Origin: Lacrimispora algidixylanolytica
GTDB lineage: Bacteria; Bacillota; Clostridia; Lachnospirales; Lachnospiraceae
Direction: 5' to 3'
Assembly: GCF_003609635.1 (NCBI RefSeq)
Contig: NZ_MCIA01000035.1
Location: 62,001 to 126,000, forward strand
DNA: 64,000 bases
Numbering within the stretch: the stretch's first letter is position 1; every line of letters starts with the position of its first letter. The translations under genes were made by a program, and so were the position numbers. Under the pieces are notes generated by a model. The model did no database searches and was not told the origin of the DNA. It was given only the letters and a program-made list of their open reading frames with translations. Positions 28,231 to 37,889 of this stretch are shown piece after piece.

Positions 28231-29100
28231 ATGAACGAACAAGGCAAAGAAAAAGTATATGGTAACAGGGAAAGGAAACGTTATACTTCCGTAGTTCTTG
28301 TGGTCTTATTTTCCTTTCTTGCGCTATTGATAATCCTTCCCATCTGGGTAATGTTTGTGGCAAGCTTTAAACCGGGAAGCGATCTTTTGCAATATGGTCT
28401 TAATCTGGATATTAATATTTCCAGAATGAACTTTGATAATTACATTCTTTTGTTTACCGGTACCCATGAATATTGGAAATGGTTTTTTAACAGCATATGC
28501 CTTACTGTAATTACAGTCTTTAGTACTTTGATTATTAGTTCCTTTGTAGGTTACGGATTTGCCGTCTATGATTTTAAAGGGAAAAAGGCACTGTTTGTCC
28601 TGGTGCTGTTGATCTTATCCATTCCCCTTGAAGTAGTAATGCTTCCATTATATAAGCAGATGTCTGCCTGGAAGATGATGGATAGTTTTACCGCTATTAT
28701 TCTTCCTTTTGTGGCACATGCTTCTACCATCTTTTTCTTTCGTCAATATCTGGTAAGTATTCCTCAGTCTCTTTTGGAAGCCGGGAGAATTGACGGAGCC
28801 ACAGAATACGGAATCTTTTATAGGCTGATTCTTCCACTTATGAAGCCTGCATTTTCAGCTATGGCAATCTTAAATGGGATGAACGCTTGGAATAACTACT
28901 TGTGGCCATTGCTGGTTATTCGTTCTTCTGAAAAATATCCTCTTACATTAGGGCTGAATACACTGATTAATCCATATGGAGATAATTACAGCTTACTAAT
29001 TGTTGGTTCTGTATTCTCCGTAATACCAATCTTTATACTGTTTGTGGCATTTCAGAAATATTTTATCGAAGGAATGATGGCAGGAGCCGTGAAAGGGTAG
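28231..29100 (+). CDS. Sugar ABC transporter permease, MalG/UgpE type
   Basis: This is the second permease of the CUT1 importer: 289 residues, six transmembrane helices, EAA loop SLLEAGRIDGATEYGIFYRL. GAGGAGAGAG lies just before ATG 28231. Together with the preceding genes it builds a binding-protein-dependent oligosaccharide importer. Confidence 0.93.
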   Translation: MNEQGKEKVYGNRERKRYTSVVLVVLFSFLALLIILPIWVMFVASFKPGSDLLQYGLNLDINISRMNFDNYILLFTGTHEYWKWFFNSICLTVITVFSTLIISSFVGYGFAVYDFKGKKALFVLVLLILSIPLEVVMLPLYKQMSAWKMMDSFTAIILPFVAHASTIFFFRQYLVSIPQSLLEAGRIDGATEYGIFYRLILPLMKPAFSAMAILNGMNAWNNYLWPLLVIRSSEKYPLTLGLNTLINPYGDNYSLLIVGSVFSVIPIFILFVAFQKYFIEGMMAGAVKG

Positions 29101-29112
29101 AGGTAACTTGAA

Positions 29113-30093
29113 ATGAATAAAAACAACTACATAAAAACCCCGTATAATCAGCCATTTATTCTTAACAGAGCAGATCCATACATATACCGACATAAGGATG
29201 GCGCGTACTACTTTACTGCGTCAGTGCCTGAATATGACCGAATTATATTGCGACGATCCGATTCGCTTCTGGGTCTAAAACATGAAAAAGAGATAACGGT
29301 ATGGGAAAAGCATGATAAGGGAGTCATGGGTGCTCATATCTGGGCACCTGAGCTTCATTACGCAAATGGATGTTGGTATCTTTACTTTGCAGCAGGGGCA
29401 GCAGAGGATATTTGGGCAATTCGCCCTTATGTACTGGAGTGCAAGGACGAAGATCCTATGACAGGGGTCTGGAAAGAGCTTGGGATGATGCAGCCCTTTG
29501 ATGAATACACCTTTCGGGACTTTTCTCTTGATATGACTGTATTTGAGCACAAGGGCTCCTGGTACTGTGTTTGGGCTGAAAAGGTCAGCTCTGGGAAAAA
29601 GATCTCAAATCTCTATATTGCTGGACTGGAAACCCCTTGGAAACTATCCACAGAGCAGGTTACCTTATCTTCCCCTGATTATGATTGGGAGCGGATCGGG
29701 TTCTGGGTTAATGAAGGGCCTGGGGTGTTAAAGCATGAGGATAAGCTCTATCTCACATATTCTGCCAGTGCCACCGGAGAATGTTACTGTATGGGCATGC
29801 TTAGTATCGACGCAGATGGAGATGTACTTGATAAAAATGCGTGGAAAAAAGAACGGCTGCCAATTTTAAAAACCAATCAAGAAAAAGGAATTTTCGGTCC
29901 TGGGCATAACACCTTTGTTAAGGCTGATGACGGGATTAAGGATATCATGGTATATCATGCCAGACGCTATGATGAGATAGAGGGTGATCCGCTTTATGAT
30001 CCCAATCGCCATACCTACTTAATGGAACTTGGCTGGGATCATGCAACACCCATATTTGATGCAGAAAATAATATAATAGCCAAGGATTGTTGA
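29113..30093 (+). CDS. Glycoside hydrolase family 43 enzyme
   Basis: This is a five-bladed beta-propeller glycosidase of GH43, typically alpha-L-arabinofuranosidase, beta-xylosidase or arabinanase. The catalytic residues are visible in order: base Asp in LNRADPYIYR (residues about 16-25), pKa-modulating Asp in FRDFSLDMTVF, and acid Glu in WVNEGPGVL. No signal peptide is present, so it is cytoplasmic and would hydrolyse oligosaccharides imported by the upstream transporter. The substrate is likely arabino- or xylo-oligosaccharide. At 326 residues it has a single catalytic domain and no accessory module. Confidence 0.9.
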   Translation: MNKNNYIKTPYNQPFILNRADPYIYRHKDGAYYFTASVPEYDRIILRRSDSLLGLKHEKEITVWEKHDKGVMGAHIWAPELHYANGCWYLYFAAGAAEDIWAIRPYVLECKDEDPMTGVWKELGMMQPFDEYTFRDFSLDMTVFEHKGSWYCVWAEKVSSGKKISNLYIAGLETPWKLSTEQVTLSSPDYDWERIGFWVNEGPGVLKHEDKLYLTYSASATGECYCMGMLSIDADGDVLDKNAWKKERLPILKTNQEKGIFGPGHNTFVKADDGIKDIMVYHARRYDEIEGDPLYDPNRHTYLMELGWDHATPIFDAENNIIAKDC

Positions 30094-30131
30094 TCAACTT
30101 TACCTATAAGAAAAGATTTTTGCCTGGAAGC

Positions 30132-30160
30132 TTGATGAAAAGAATGACTGACGGTATAAT
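30132..30160 (+). promoter_or_regulatory. Promoter of the exonuclease gene
   Basis: TTGATG (30132-30137), 17 bp, TATAAT (30155-30160), about 50 bp before the start codon. Confidence 0.7.
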
Positions 30161-30211
30161 AGAAGCGTTACAAAAACCATAGATACATATTTATACAGAA
30201 CGGAGGAAACT

Positions 30212-30877
30212 ATGGCTGTCAGACAAATAACAGGCGGACGTTTGAATCAGTATGTCAAAGACTACGTAGTGTTTGATTTAGAGACGACAGGAATCAGTGT
30301 GAAAGAGGATTCCATTATAGAAATATCAGCAATTAAGGTGAAAGATCATAAACCTGTAGAAGAATTTACAACTCTTGTGAACCCAGGTACCCATATACCA
30401 GTAGGCGCGACCAATGTAAATGGAATAACAGATGAGATGGTAAAGGACGCTCCGGGGCTTTTGGAGGTACTTCCTGATTTTCTTTCTTTTATTGAGGGTG
30501 AGATTTTAGTAGGCCATAACATTCAATCCTTTGATTTGCAATTCATCTACCGGGCGGCAGAGTTACTAGAAAAGGATGTACCCAACGACTATGTGGATAC
30601 TCTTTATATGGCTAGGGAATGTCTGACTATGTTAAAGCGTCATCGCCTTGTCGATATCTCAGATTATTTTCAGATTGATATTAAGGGAGCACATCGGGCA
30701 CTAAATGATTGCATTATGAACCAGCAGTGTTACGAACAAATGGGAAAACTTTCAAAGGATAAGACAGTAGAGATCTGTCCCCAATGTGGTGGAGAACTGA
30801 GAAAACGCAGCGGAAAGTTTGGAGATTTTTATGGTTGCATGAATTATCCAAACTGCCGGTTTACAAGAAATGTCTAG
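30212..30877 (+). CDS. DnaQ-like 3'-5' exonuclease with C-terminal topoisomerase-type zinc ribbon
   Basis: The 221-residue protein has an N-terminal DEDDh exonuclease domain: VFDLETTGISVKEDSIIEI (D and E), HNIQSFDLQFI (D) and HRALNDCIMN (H/D). A four-cysteine zinc ribbon (CPQCGGELRKRSGKFGDFYG then CMNYPNC, residues about 190-215) of the topoisomerase I C-terminal type follows. The ribbon should help single-strand or nicked DNA binding. This is not the replicative epsilon subunit; it is a stand-alone repair-type nuclease common in clostridia. CGGAGG supports ATG 30212. Confidence 0.9.
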   Translation: MAVRQITGGRLNQYVKDYVVFDLETTGISVKEDSIIEISAIKVKDHKPVEEFTTLVNPGTHIPVGATNVNGITDEMVKDAPGLLEVLPDFLSFIEGEILVGHNIQSFDLQFIYRAAELLEKDVPNDYVDTLYMARECLTMLKRHRLVDISDYFQIDIKGAHRALNDCIMNQQCYEQMGKLSKDKTVEICPQCGGELRKRSGKFGDFYGCMNYPNCRFTRNV

Positions 30878-30907
30878 TACATAATCAAATTTAGGATGGT
30901 GCTGCGG

Positions 30908-31426
30908 ATGAAGTTTTCCATAGAAAGGGCTTACCTAAGTGAGTATCAGGCGTTGGCTGATGTGATCCAAACGGTGTGGAAGGGGATCGAGAGAAAAGAT
31001 TGGTTCGTCGCGGACGAGCCAGAAAGTATCCGGTGCTTATTGGAGGAAGAAAAGGGAATTGCCTTCAAGGCAATTGAAAAAAACTCAGGGGCTTTGGCCG
31101 GAGTTTTAATTGTAGCCATGTATGGAAATGGAGAAGAGAACCTTGGCCATGATGTAGGTCTGCCAAAAGAAGACCTAGATACAGTGGCTCATGTGGAATC
31201 CGTAGCTGTTCTTCCTGAGTACCGGGGATTCAAATTACAGGATTCTTTGATGCAAGAAGTGGAAAAGGAGCTGGTTTTGAGAGGTTTTCGCTATCTAATG
31301 TGTACCATTCACCCGGAAAATATCTATAGCAAGGCCAATGCAGCCAGTCAGGGTTATAAGGTTGTTATGACAAAGGAAAAATATGGCGGTTATATAAGAG
31401 ATATCTTAATGAAAAACCTGATTTAA
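30908..31426 (+). CDS. GNAT-family N-acetyltransferase
   Basis: This is an acetyl-CoA-dependent N-acetyltransferase of unknown substrate. The central motif A region is VESVAVLPEYRGFKLQDSLM, with the acetyl-CoA-binding Q/R-x-x-G pattern varied (YRGFKL), and the C-terminal half has NAASQGYKVV. The start could be ATG 30908 (172 aa) or ATG 30896; neither has a strong ribosome site, and 30908 keeps a GGTG 6 nt upstream. It follows the exonuclease after about 30 bp, so it may be in the same transcript. Confidence 0.8.
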   Translation: MKFSIERAYLSEYQALADVIQTVWKGIERKDWFVADEPESIRCLLEEEKGIAFKAIEKNSGALAGVLIVAMYGNGEENLGHDVGLPKEDLDTVAHVESVAVLPEYRGFKLQDSLMQEVEKELVLRGFRYLMCTIHPENIYSKANAASQGYKVVMTKEKYGGYIRDILMKNLI

Positions 31427-31446
31427 CTTTAATAATCGGTTAAAAG

Positions 31447-31501
31447 AGGCAAGTCCCCGGTAGCGACCCTGTTAAATCAGGTTGCTTCCGGGGGCTTTTC
31501 T
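31447..31501. terminator. Intrinsic terminator between the GNAT gene and pyrI
   Basis: AAGTCCCCGG-AGC-ACC pairs with GGT-GCT-CCGGGGGCTT around an AT-rich loop and is followed by T4CT2. It lies between convergent genes and may serve both. Confidence 0.8.
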
Positions 31502-31926
31502 TATTTCGTATATTTTTCTTCGCAGTACATACAGCGGTAGGTTTCCTTTGCTTCATCAACAAGGTGGAAAACATGAGGGAGTCCCTGTTCAATGGAGGTA
31601 ATGCAACGTGGATTTTTACACGGAATTACGTTTGTGATTTTATGTGGAAGGCTTAAGGTTTTCTTTTCTACGATCTTATTATCCCTAATAATGTTGACTG
31701 TGATGTTATGATCAATATAACCTAGGATATCTAAATCAATGTGGTTTAATCCACCTTCGATTTTAATAATATCCTTTTTCCCCATCTTATTGCTTTTGGC
31801 ATTCTTTATAATCGCAACCTGGCAATCCAGCTTTTCAAGGCCTAAGTGGTAATAAATCTCCAGACTTTTTCCTGCTTCAATATGATCCAAAACAATTCCT
31901 TCTTTTAATCCGCCGATATTTAACAT
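31501..31926 (-). CDS. pyrI: Aspartate carbamoyltransferase regulatory chain
   Basis: PyrI binds CTP/ATP and gives allosteric control to PyrB. The N-terminal allosteric domain ([15 protein letters not shown]) and the C-terminal zinc domain with four cysteines (CKNPRC and later [10 protein letters not shown]) are both present in 141 residues. The start overlaps the pyrB stop by 7 nt, indicating translational coupling and stoichiometric synthesis. Confidence 0.95.
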   Translation of the reverse strand: MLNIGGLKEGIVLDHIEAGKSLEIYYHLGLEKLDCQVAIIKNAKSNKMGKKDIIKIEGGLNHIDLDILGYIDHNITVNIIRDNKIVEKKTLSLPHKITNVIPCKNPRCITSIEQGLPHVFHLVDEAKETYRCMYCEEKYTK

Positions 31927-32843
31927 GATTTTTCTACCTCCAGTAATGTCATGATTAGAGCCATGCGCACATAAACACCATACTGTGTTTGCTTAAAGTA
32001 TGCAGCTCGGCTATCTTCGTCAATTTCTACAGAAATCTCATTGACTCTGGGAAGGGGGTGAAGAACGAACATATCTTCTTTTGCCAGTTTCATTTTCTTC
32101 TTGTCCAGGATATAACAGTCTTTCAAACGAATGTAGTCTTCTTCATTAAAAAAACGTTCCTTCTGGACTCTTGTCATGTAGAGAATGTCAAGATCTGGCA
32201 TGGCGTCATCAAGGCTGTCCATTTCCACAAATTCAATGTTGTTGTTCTTAAGTACATCTTCTCGGATGTATTCGGGTACACGTAATTCTGGGGGGGAAAT
32301 TAAGATAAATTTGATGTTTTCATATCGAACCAGAGCGTTGATGAGAGAGTGGACGGTTCGTCCAAATTTTAAGTCACCGCACAAACCAATAGTCAAATCG
32401 TGTAAGCGACCTTTTAAAGAGCGAATGGAGAGTAAGTCGGTAAGAGTCTGAGTCGGGTGCTGATGCCCACCATCTCCTGCATTAATCACTGGAATCGCGG
32501 AATGATTGGCGGCTACTAAAGGTGCACCTTCCTTTGGATGTCTCATGGCACAGATGTCAGCATAGCAGGAAATCACTCGAATGGTATCGGAAACACTTTC
32601 GCCTTTTGCGGCGGAACTGGAATCAGCAGAAGAAAAGCCCAGTACACCGCCCCCAAGATTAAGCATAGCTGCTTCAAAACTTAATCGGGTTCTTGTACTT
32701 GGCTCATAGAATAATGTCGCTAATTTTTTTCCATCGCATACGTGGGAATATTTTGAAAGATTATCTTCAATGTCTTTTGCCAGATCTAAAAGTTGTCCGG
32801 TTTCTTCCACACTAAAATCTAACGGGTTAAGTAAATGTCTCAT
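31920..32843 (-). CDS. pyrB: Aspartate carbamoyltransferase catalytic chain
   Basis: PyrB joins carbamoyl phosphate and aspartate in the committed step of pyrimidine synthesis. The carbamoyl-phosphate motif [13 protein letters not shown] and the downstream HPLPRVNEI motif are intact. The frame is open to 32918, but ATG 32843 follows an AAAGGAG site and gives the usual 307 residues. With pyrI it forms the dodecameric, regulated class B ATCase. Confidence 0.96.
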   Translation of the reverse strand: MRHLLNPLDFSVEETGQLLDLAKDIEDNLSKYSHVCDGKKLATLFYEPSTRTRLSFEAAMLNLGGGVLGFSSADSSSAAKGESVSDTIRVISCYADICAMRHPKEGAPLVAANHSAIPVINAGDGGHQHPTQTLTDLLSIRSLKGRLHDLTIGLCGDLKFGRTVHSLINALVRYENIKFILISPPELRVPEYIREDVLKNNNIEFVEMDSLDDAMPDLDILYMTRVQKERFFNEEDYIRLKDCYILDKKKMKLAKEDMFVLHPLPRVNEISVEIDEDSRAAYFKQTQYGVYVRMALIMTLLEVEKSC

Positions 32844-32888
32844 AAGAATCTCCTTTATCCACTGAGTTATGGTTTCAAATTCTATCCT

Positions 32889-32917
32889 ATTATATAGTAT
32901 TAATTGGAATATTTCCA
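32889..32917 (-). promoter_or_regulatory. Promoter of pyrBI
   Basis: On the - strand, TGGAAA (32912-32917), 17 bp, TATAAT (32889-32894). The roughly 40-nt leader is too short for a PyrR attenuator. Confidence 0.6.
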
Positions 32918-33081
32918 CACTTTTTTTAGATTTATGATATAATTTTTTTGATGGGTTTTTTGTACAATTTTCCAGCCTCCGTGTAAGGAATATGTAAGGA
33001 AGATTAAGAAAATACAGTAAGACCAGAAATGGTTACTTGTTGTATAATGTGTATGCAAAAGAAAGTCAGGAGGTAACTGTA

Positions 33082-33822
33082 TTGGTCGATAATAAGACAC
33101 CTATGATTGAAGTTAAGAATTTATACAAGGTGTATAAGGTGGGAGATACTAAGGTATATGCTCTAAACGGTGTCGACTTTACTATATATAAAGGGGAATT
33201 TTGCGCAATCGTTGGACCTTCCGGTTCCGGAAAATCCACTCTTCTCAATATGATGGCAGGACTTGAAAAGCCATCAGTAGGGGAGATCGTGATAGGTGGT
33301 CATCACATCGAAAAGCTCTCAGAAAATCAACTGGTTGGATTTCGAAGAAAGCACGTTGGTTTCATCTTTCAATCTTATAATCTCATTAAAACTATGAATG
33401 CTACAGAGAATGTTGCTCTACCCCTGTCTTTTCGTGGAGTATCAAAAAAGCTTAGGAATGAAAAGGCTAAGGAATACATAAAACTGGTGGGACTTGAAAA
33501 GCAGATGAAGCATATGGCAAATGAGATGTCTGGAGGGCAGCAGCAGCGTGTGGGCATTGCCAGAGCATTGGCTGCGGATCCTAAAATTATTTTTGCTGAT
33601 GAACCTACGGGAAACTTGGATTCCAAGACCACAAAGGAGATTCTGAGTCTGATGAGAAAAATCGTAAGGGAACAGAATCAAACACTTATTATGGTTACTC
33701 ATGATAATTATCTAGCTAAATTTGCAGACAGACAATTCCACATCGTAGATGGAAAAATATTTAAAATAGAGGAGCAGCATCATGAAGATACTGAGGAGGA
33801 TAATGGGAATGAAGAAGGTTAG
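33082..33822 (+). CDS. ABC transporter ATP-binding protein, MacB/LolD type
   Basis: This is the ATPase of an export-type ABC system. Walker A is [10 protein letters not shown], the signature is [15 protein letters not shown], Walker B is [12 protein letters not shown], and the H-loop follows in MVTHD. The frame opens at TTG 33037, but AGGAGG at 33068-33073 is 8 nt before TTG 33082, which I take as the start (246 aa). The next gene begins inside its 3' end (41-nt overlap), so all three genes of the module are probably one operon. Confidence 0.92.
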   Translation: MVDNKTPMIEVKNLYKVYKVGDTKVYALNGVDFTIYKGEFCAIVGPSGSGKSTLLNMMAGLEKPSVGEIVIGGHHIEKLSENQLVGFRRKHVGFIFQSYNLIKTMNATENVALPLSFRGVSKKLRNEKAKEYIKLVGLEKQMKHMANEMSGGQQQRVGIARALAADPKIIFADEPTGNLDSKTTKEILSLMRKIVREQNQTLIMVTHDNYLAKFADRQFHIVDGKIFKIEEQHHEDTEEDNGNEEG

Positions 33823-35632
33823 AAAGGGGGCTGTATGGCTACTTGTAGTTCTTATCATGGCATCATCAGTTCCAGGTGCAGTGTTTGCACAGTATGATGT
33901 CAGCCAGAATACATATATTGATGCCAAAACCACTCCTTCGGGGAAAACGGGTGAAAGAGCTACATTAAATTTGATTTTCACCAATAAATCCAGTCAGGAT
34001 TTAAAAGGCGTAACGATAATGTTTGATCAAGGAGTGGCAAAAGATGAATATGAGGCTACTTCCGATGCAGCAGATGAAACGACTACTGTTAGTACTGGAT
34101 CCATGTTTCCGTTTGAGATTACTTCAAGTACCTTTGATGGTAAGCTTTTGGGGATAATAAAACAGGGGGATTCCAAAAGTTTTTCCCTATCCGGAAGAGT
34201 AAGACGAGATCTTGCTGAAGGATACTATACGGTTCCACTTTTGGTTAAAGCTTCAGGCAGTGAGTTCAGACGTGAAAGAGTAAATATCTGGATTACAAAA
34301 TCTTCTGGCACCACAGCATCTGGCAGTACTCAGGGAACCATACAGTTTGAACTTGGAGAAGATCAAAGCACTCCTTTTGGCGTGTACCCTGATGTAATGA
34401 ATTACAATATGAATCTGCGCAATTCTTCTGATATTACAGCCTTTGATGTAAACATAAGAATGAAAGTAGATCAGGATATCACTAAATTTCCTTTTGATAT
34501 TAATGACGGGAACTATACAAAGCACTACGACCGGATTGGTGGGGGGCAGAAAATAGAAATTCCTTATAGTATGAGCATTCGTAAAGAAGTTTACAGCGGC
34601 TATTACCCTATTTCCTTTGTCATTGAGTATCGTGATAGTACGGAAGGGGATATCCAGAAGGCTGAGGGAATCTTTTTCGTCAAGGTGCAAAACAAGGAAA
34701 AGGAAAGTGAAACAAAAGAATTTAATGCCAATGACCGTTCAAAGGCAAGACTGATTGTAGATGGATTTGAAACCAATCCTGCAACTGTGTATGCGGGTGA
34801 TGAGTTTGAGCTTACACTTCATATGAAAAATGCATCAGAGAATGTGACTGCTAGTAATATCCTTTTTAGCCTGGAATCAGAGAAGGTGACAGAGAGTGCA
34901 GTCTTTACAACGGATGAAAGTTCATCTTCCGTTGTTGTCAACTCCCTTGGAGCCGGTCAGGTTACGGATGTGAAGGTGAAAATGCGGGCTGGTGCCTGGG
35001 TAGACCAAAGAACATATGCTCTCACCGTTGTTGAAAAGTTTGATAGCCCGGAATTTAAAAATGCAGAGGAAAAGGTAATCGTAAATATTCCTGTTAGACA
35101 GGTACCTCGTATAAATACTGGAACCATAGAGGTTTCTCCTGATTCTGTCAATGTAGGATCAGAGACCAATGTTATGTTCCCGATTAATAATACAGGTAAA
35201 GTTCTTTTATATAATGTAATGGTTAATTTTGTGGGCGATTCCATCCAGCCAGCAAGTAGTTATGTCGGCAATATAAAGCCAGGAGAAGCTGGGAATGTGG
35301 ATGCCATGATCTCAGCCATCGCACCAACTGCTGACGATGGAAAAATAAAGGTTTTAATTACTTATGAAGATGAGAATGGGACTGTCAGCGAGCCAGTGGA
35401 GAAAGAAATTACTCTTATGGTTTCAGAAGCTGAGGAGAGTGATTTTGGAGGAGAAGATCCAAATGCTTTACCAACGGATACAGACCCTCAAGGGTTTGCA
35501 AAGTACCGAAATGTGATCATTGCTTCGGTGATTGTAGTCCTGGCCGTAGGGACTATTGGCGGAGTGATTGTATGGAAAAGAATTAAAAAGAAAAAAGAAA
35601 CTGCAGAAGAGGAAATAAATCATGAGATTTAG
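33782..35632 (+). CDS. Membrane-anchored extracellular protein with CARDB/COG1361-like repeats
   Basis: The 616-residue protein has an N-terminal signal peptide (hydrophobic residues about 14-36, cleavage near VFAQ). Several beta-sandwich repeats of the S-layer/CARDB kind follow (e.g. ATLNLIFTNKSSQDLKGVTI and EFELTLHMKNASENVTASNI). A C-terminal transmembrane helix (about 585-605) and a Lys-rich cytoplasmic tail close it. Its place between the ATPase and an FtsX-type permease suggests an accessory subunit replacing the MacA-type adaptor, a recurrent clostridial arrangement. The transported substrate is unknown. Confidence 0.8.
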   Translation: MKILRRIMGMKKVRKGAVWLLVVLIMASSVPGAVFAQYDVSQNTYIDAKTTPSGKTGERATLNLIFTNKSSQDLKGVTIMFDQGVAKDEYEATSDAADETTTVSTGSMFPFEITSSTFDGKLLGIIKQGDSKSFSLSGRVRRDLAEGYYTVPLLVKASGSEFRRERVNIWITKSSGTTASGSTQGTIQFELGEDQSTPFGVYPDVMNYNMNLRNSSDITAFDVNIRMKVDQDITKFPFDINDGNYTKHYDRIGGGQKIEIPYSMSIRKEVYSGYYPISFVIEYRDSTEGDIQKAEGIFFVKVQNKEKESETKEFNANDRSKARLIVDGFETNPATVYAGDEFELTLHMKNASENVTASNILFSLESEKVTESAVFTTDESSSSVVVNSLGAGQVTDVKVKMRAGAWVDQRTYALTVVEKFDSPEFKNAEEKVIVNIPVRQVPRINTGTIEVSPDSVNVGSETNVMFPINNTGKVLLYNVMVNFVGDSIQPASSYVGNIKPGEAGNVDAMISAIAPTADDGKIKVLITYEDENGTVSEPVEKEITLMVSEAEESDFGGEDPNALPTDTDPQGFAKYRNVIIASVIVVLAVGTIGGVIVWKRIKKKKETAEEEINHEI

Positions 35633-36974
35633 TGATTTGCTTTCCATGAGTGTGAATAATTTAAGACGCAGAAAGTTAAGGACATTTTTGACAGTTTTAG
35701 GAGTTTGGATCGGGACGGCTTCTATTGTGGTTATGGTGTCTTTGGGGATCGGTTTTAATGAGCTGACCATGGAACAAATTGCTTCTTACGGCAGCCTTAC
35801 AGAAATAACCATATATTCCGGTGAGGGCATGAATCAAAACGACAAGGATCCGAAGTATATGACGGATGATGTGATCAAGCAATTCGAACAAATTGATCAT
35901 GTCTCAGCAGTCTCTCCACTTCTGGAAGCAAGTGTGCTGATGAAACAGGGGGCTTACGAGTCCCAAGCAAATCTTACAGGGGTCACTCAGGAATACATGA
36001 AAAACATTACTTTAAAGGAAGGAAAGCTTCCCGATCCTGGGGAAAAAAAGCTCCAGATGGTGGTTGGAAATATGGTAATCAGAAACTTTTCCAATCCGAA
36101 AAGCCATACCGATTATTTCAGTGACCCTACCAAGCTTCCGGATGTTGATTTTATGAACCGTCCTATGTTTGTAATCTTTGATACAGATGCTTATTATCAA
36201 TCTCAAAGTGGAACCACTCCAGATGGAAAGACCCCTGTGAAGCCTCCAAAGAAGTATCTTCTAACCACCAGTGGGCTAGTGAAGGGGTCTGTGGAAGAGT
36301 ACAACAGTTATAGCTATAATATTTATGTGGACATCGATGCCTTGAAGGTTCAGTTAAAACAGATTTTTAAGAAAAAACCAATTCCAAACCAACCTACCAC
36401 GAAAAAGGGAAAACCTTACAACTACTTCATCTATAATCAGGCAGTTGTACAGGTGGACGATATGAAGAATGTGTCTTCCGTACAAAAGGCCATTACAGAC
36501 CTTGGATTTCAGGCGAACAGCAATATGGAGTGGCTGGAGCAGTCCCAAAAACAGGCAAAGATGGTTCAGGCGCTTTTAGGCGGAATCGGTGCAGTCTCTT
36601 TGTTTGTCGCTGCGATTGGTATTGCAAACACTATGATGATGTCCATTTACGAAAGAACCAAGGAAATTGGAATTCTTAAAGTGTTAGGTTGTGATATGAA
36701 GGTGATCAGAAACATGTTTCTAATAGAGTCTGGATTTATCGGCTTTTTTGGAGGGGTGGCTGGCATTACATTCAGTTACGGAATTTCCGTATTAATTAAT
36801 AAGTTTTTGGCAAGTCGGTTCATGCCAGATATGCCAGGCGATTTATCAAGAATTCCTTTATGGCTATCGATGACAGCCATCGGCTTTGCGATTTTTGTGG
36901 GAATGGCAGCAGGATTTTTCCCTGCATTAAGGGCCATGAAGCTCAGCCCTCTGGCAGCAATAAGGAATGAATAA
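35622..36974 (+). CDS. MacB/FtsX-family ABC transporter permease
   Basis: This is the membrane subunit of the exporter: 450 residues, one N-terminal transmembrane helix (about 20-42), a large extracellular MacB periplasmic core-like domain (about 45-310) and three C-terminal helices with the FtsX domain (IANTMMMSIYERTKEIGILK). It overlaps the preceding gene by 11 nt. Such type VII ABC machines use mechanotransmission to expel lipids or peptides, or to activate wall hydrolases. Confidence 0.9.
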   Translation: MRFSDLLSMSVNNLRRRKLRTFLTVLGVWIGTASIVVMVSLGIGFNELTMEQIASYGSLTEITIYSGEGMNQNDKDPKYMTDDVIKQFEQIDHVSAVSPLLEASVLMKQGAYESQANLTGVTQEYMKNITLKEGKLPDPGEKKLQMVVGNMVIRNFSNPKSHTDYFSDPTKLPDVDFMNRPMFVIFDTDAYYQSQSGTTPDGKTPVKPPKKYLLTTSGLVKGSVEEYNSYSYNIYVDIDALKVQLKQIFKKKPIPNQPTTKKGKPYNYFIYNQAVVQVDDMKNVSSVQKAITDLGFQANSNMEWLEQSQKQAKMVQALLGGIGAVSLFVAAIGIANTMMMSIYERTKEIGILKVLGCDMKVIRNMFLIESGFIGFFGGVAGITFSYGISVLINKFLASRFMPDMPGDLSRIPLWLSMTAIGFAIFVGMAAGFFPALRAMKLSPLAAIRNE

Positions 36975-37027
36975 TGGACCTGAAAAAATACTTGCTTTTT
37001 AAACAGGGATAAGATATGATGTTTTAC

Positions 37028-37131
37028 AGAGTACGTGCGACTGACGGATAAGTGGAATTAACCACGGGGAGCACGATACATTTTAAAGCCGACCGTCTGG
37101 GCACCGCTATGGGATGCTCAGGCGGTTTTTT
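37028..37131 (+). ncRNA. ZTP (pfl) riboswitch
   Basis: The ZTP aptamer consensus is clear: a P1 helix CGTGC (37034-37038) / GCACG (37071-37075), the CCACGGGGAGC block, and the hallmark GCCGACCGTCTGGGCA (37088-37103). It senses ZTP/ZMP (AICAR ribotide), which accumulates when 10-formyl-THF is low. Its downstream genes encode exactly the enzymes that consume AICAR and make IMP. The terminator stem overlaps the conserved 3' half, so ligand binding should prevent termination. Confidence 0.9.
37093..37131 (+). terminator. Riboswitch expression-platform terminator
   Basis: CCGTCTGGGCA (37093-37103) pairs with TGCTCAGGCGG (37115-37125), 11 pairs, followed by T6. Its left arm is the conserved 3' part of the ZTP aptamer. 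Confidence 0.88.
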
Positions 37132-37161
37132 GCGTGTAAATATAAAGGAGGAACAAATGTT

Positions 37162-37875
37162 ATGACTTTGATTTCTTTTAAGGATGATCTAAAGAGCAAT
37201 TCTTATCCCGGAAGAGGGATCGTAATCGGAAAGACCCCGGATGGAACGAAAGCGGTGGCTGCTTATTTTATTATGGGAAGAAGTGAGAATAGCCGTAACC
37301 GTATTTTTGCTGAGGAAGGGCTGGGTATTCGCACCCAGGCATTTGATCCCTCTAAGCTTACAGACCCAAGTCTGATTATATACGCGCCGGTACGGGTTTT
37401 GGGAAATAAGACCATTGTAACAAATGGAGATCAGACCGATACCATCTATCATGGTTTGGTAAACCAACTTACGTTTGAACAATCTCTTCGTTGTAGAACC
37501 TTTGAACCAGATGGTCCTAACTTTACCCCTCGTATTTCAGGAGTCATGGACATAGAAGATGGAGAGTTTCATTATTCCATGTCCATCTTAAAGAGCAATC
37601 ACGGAAATCCAGATTCCTGCAACCGCTATACTTTTGCCTATGAAAATCCTCAGGCTGGTGAGGCTCACTTTATCCACACATATAAACATGATGAGAATCC
37701 ACTGCCAAGCTTTGAAGGGGAACCAAAACTTGTTGAGACTCTTAATGACATGGATGCATTTACAGAGATGGTTTGGGAAAGCTTAAGTGATGAGAATAAA
37801 GTTTCACTGTTTGTCCGATATATTGATATTAAAACAGGAATGTATGAAACTAAAATGATAAATAAGAATAAATAA
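37162..37875 (+). CDS. IMP cyclohydrolase (PurO-like family)
   Basis: This gene encodes the final ring closure of purine synthesis, FAICAR to IMP, as a separate enzyme rather than as the N-terminal half of PurH. The 237-residue protein shows the archaeal PurO-type fold sequence (SNSYPGRGIVIGKTPDGTKA, YFIMGRSENSRNR, ISGVMDIEDGEFHYSMSILK). The frame is open upstream to 37114, but that lies inside the riboswitch terminator; ATG 37162 follows AAAGGAGG by 10 nt. A two-codon ATG-TTA-TGA at 37157 overlaps the start. Confidence 0.88.
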   Translation: MTLISFKDDLKSNSYPGRGIVIGKTPDGTKAVAAYFIMGRSENSRNRIFAEEGLGIRTQAFDPSKLTDPSLIIYAPVRVLGNKTIVTNGDQTDTIYHGLVNQLTFEQSLRCRTFEPDGPNFTPRISGVMDIEDGEFHYSMSILKSNHGNPDSCNRYTFAYENPQAGEAHFIHTYKHDENPLPSFEGEPKLVETLNDMDAFTEMVWESLSDENKVSLFVRYIDIKTGMYETKMINKNK

Positions 37876-37889
37876 CAGGAGTGCGAAGG

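Noticed and set aside
37157-37165. Two-codon frame ATG-TTA-TGA overlapping the IMP cyclohydrolase start
   Set aside because: It could couple translation, but such tiny frames arise easily by chance and nothing else supports it.
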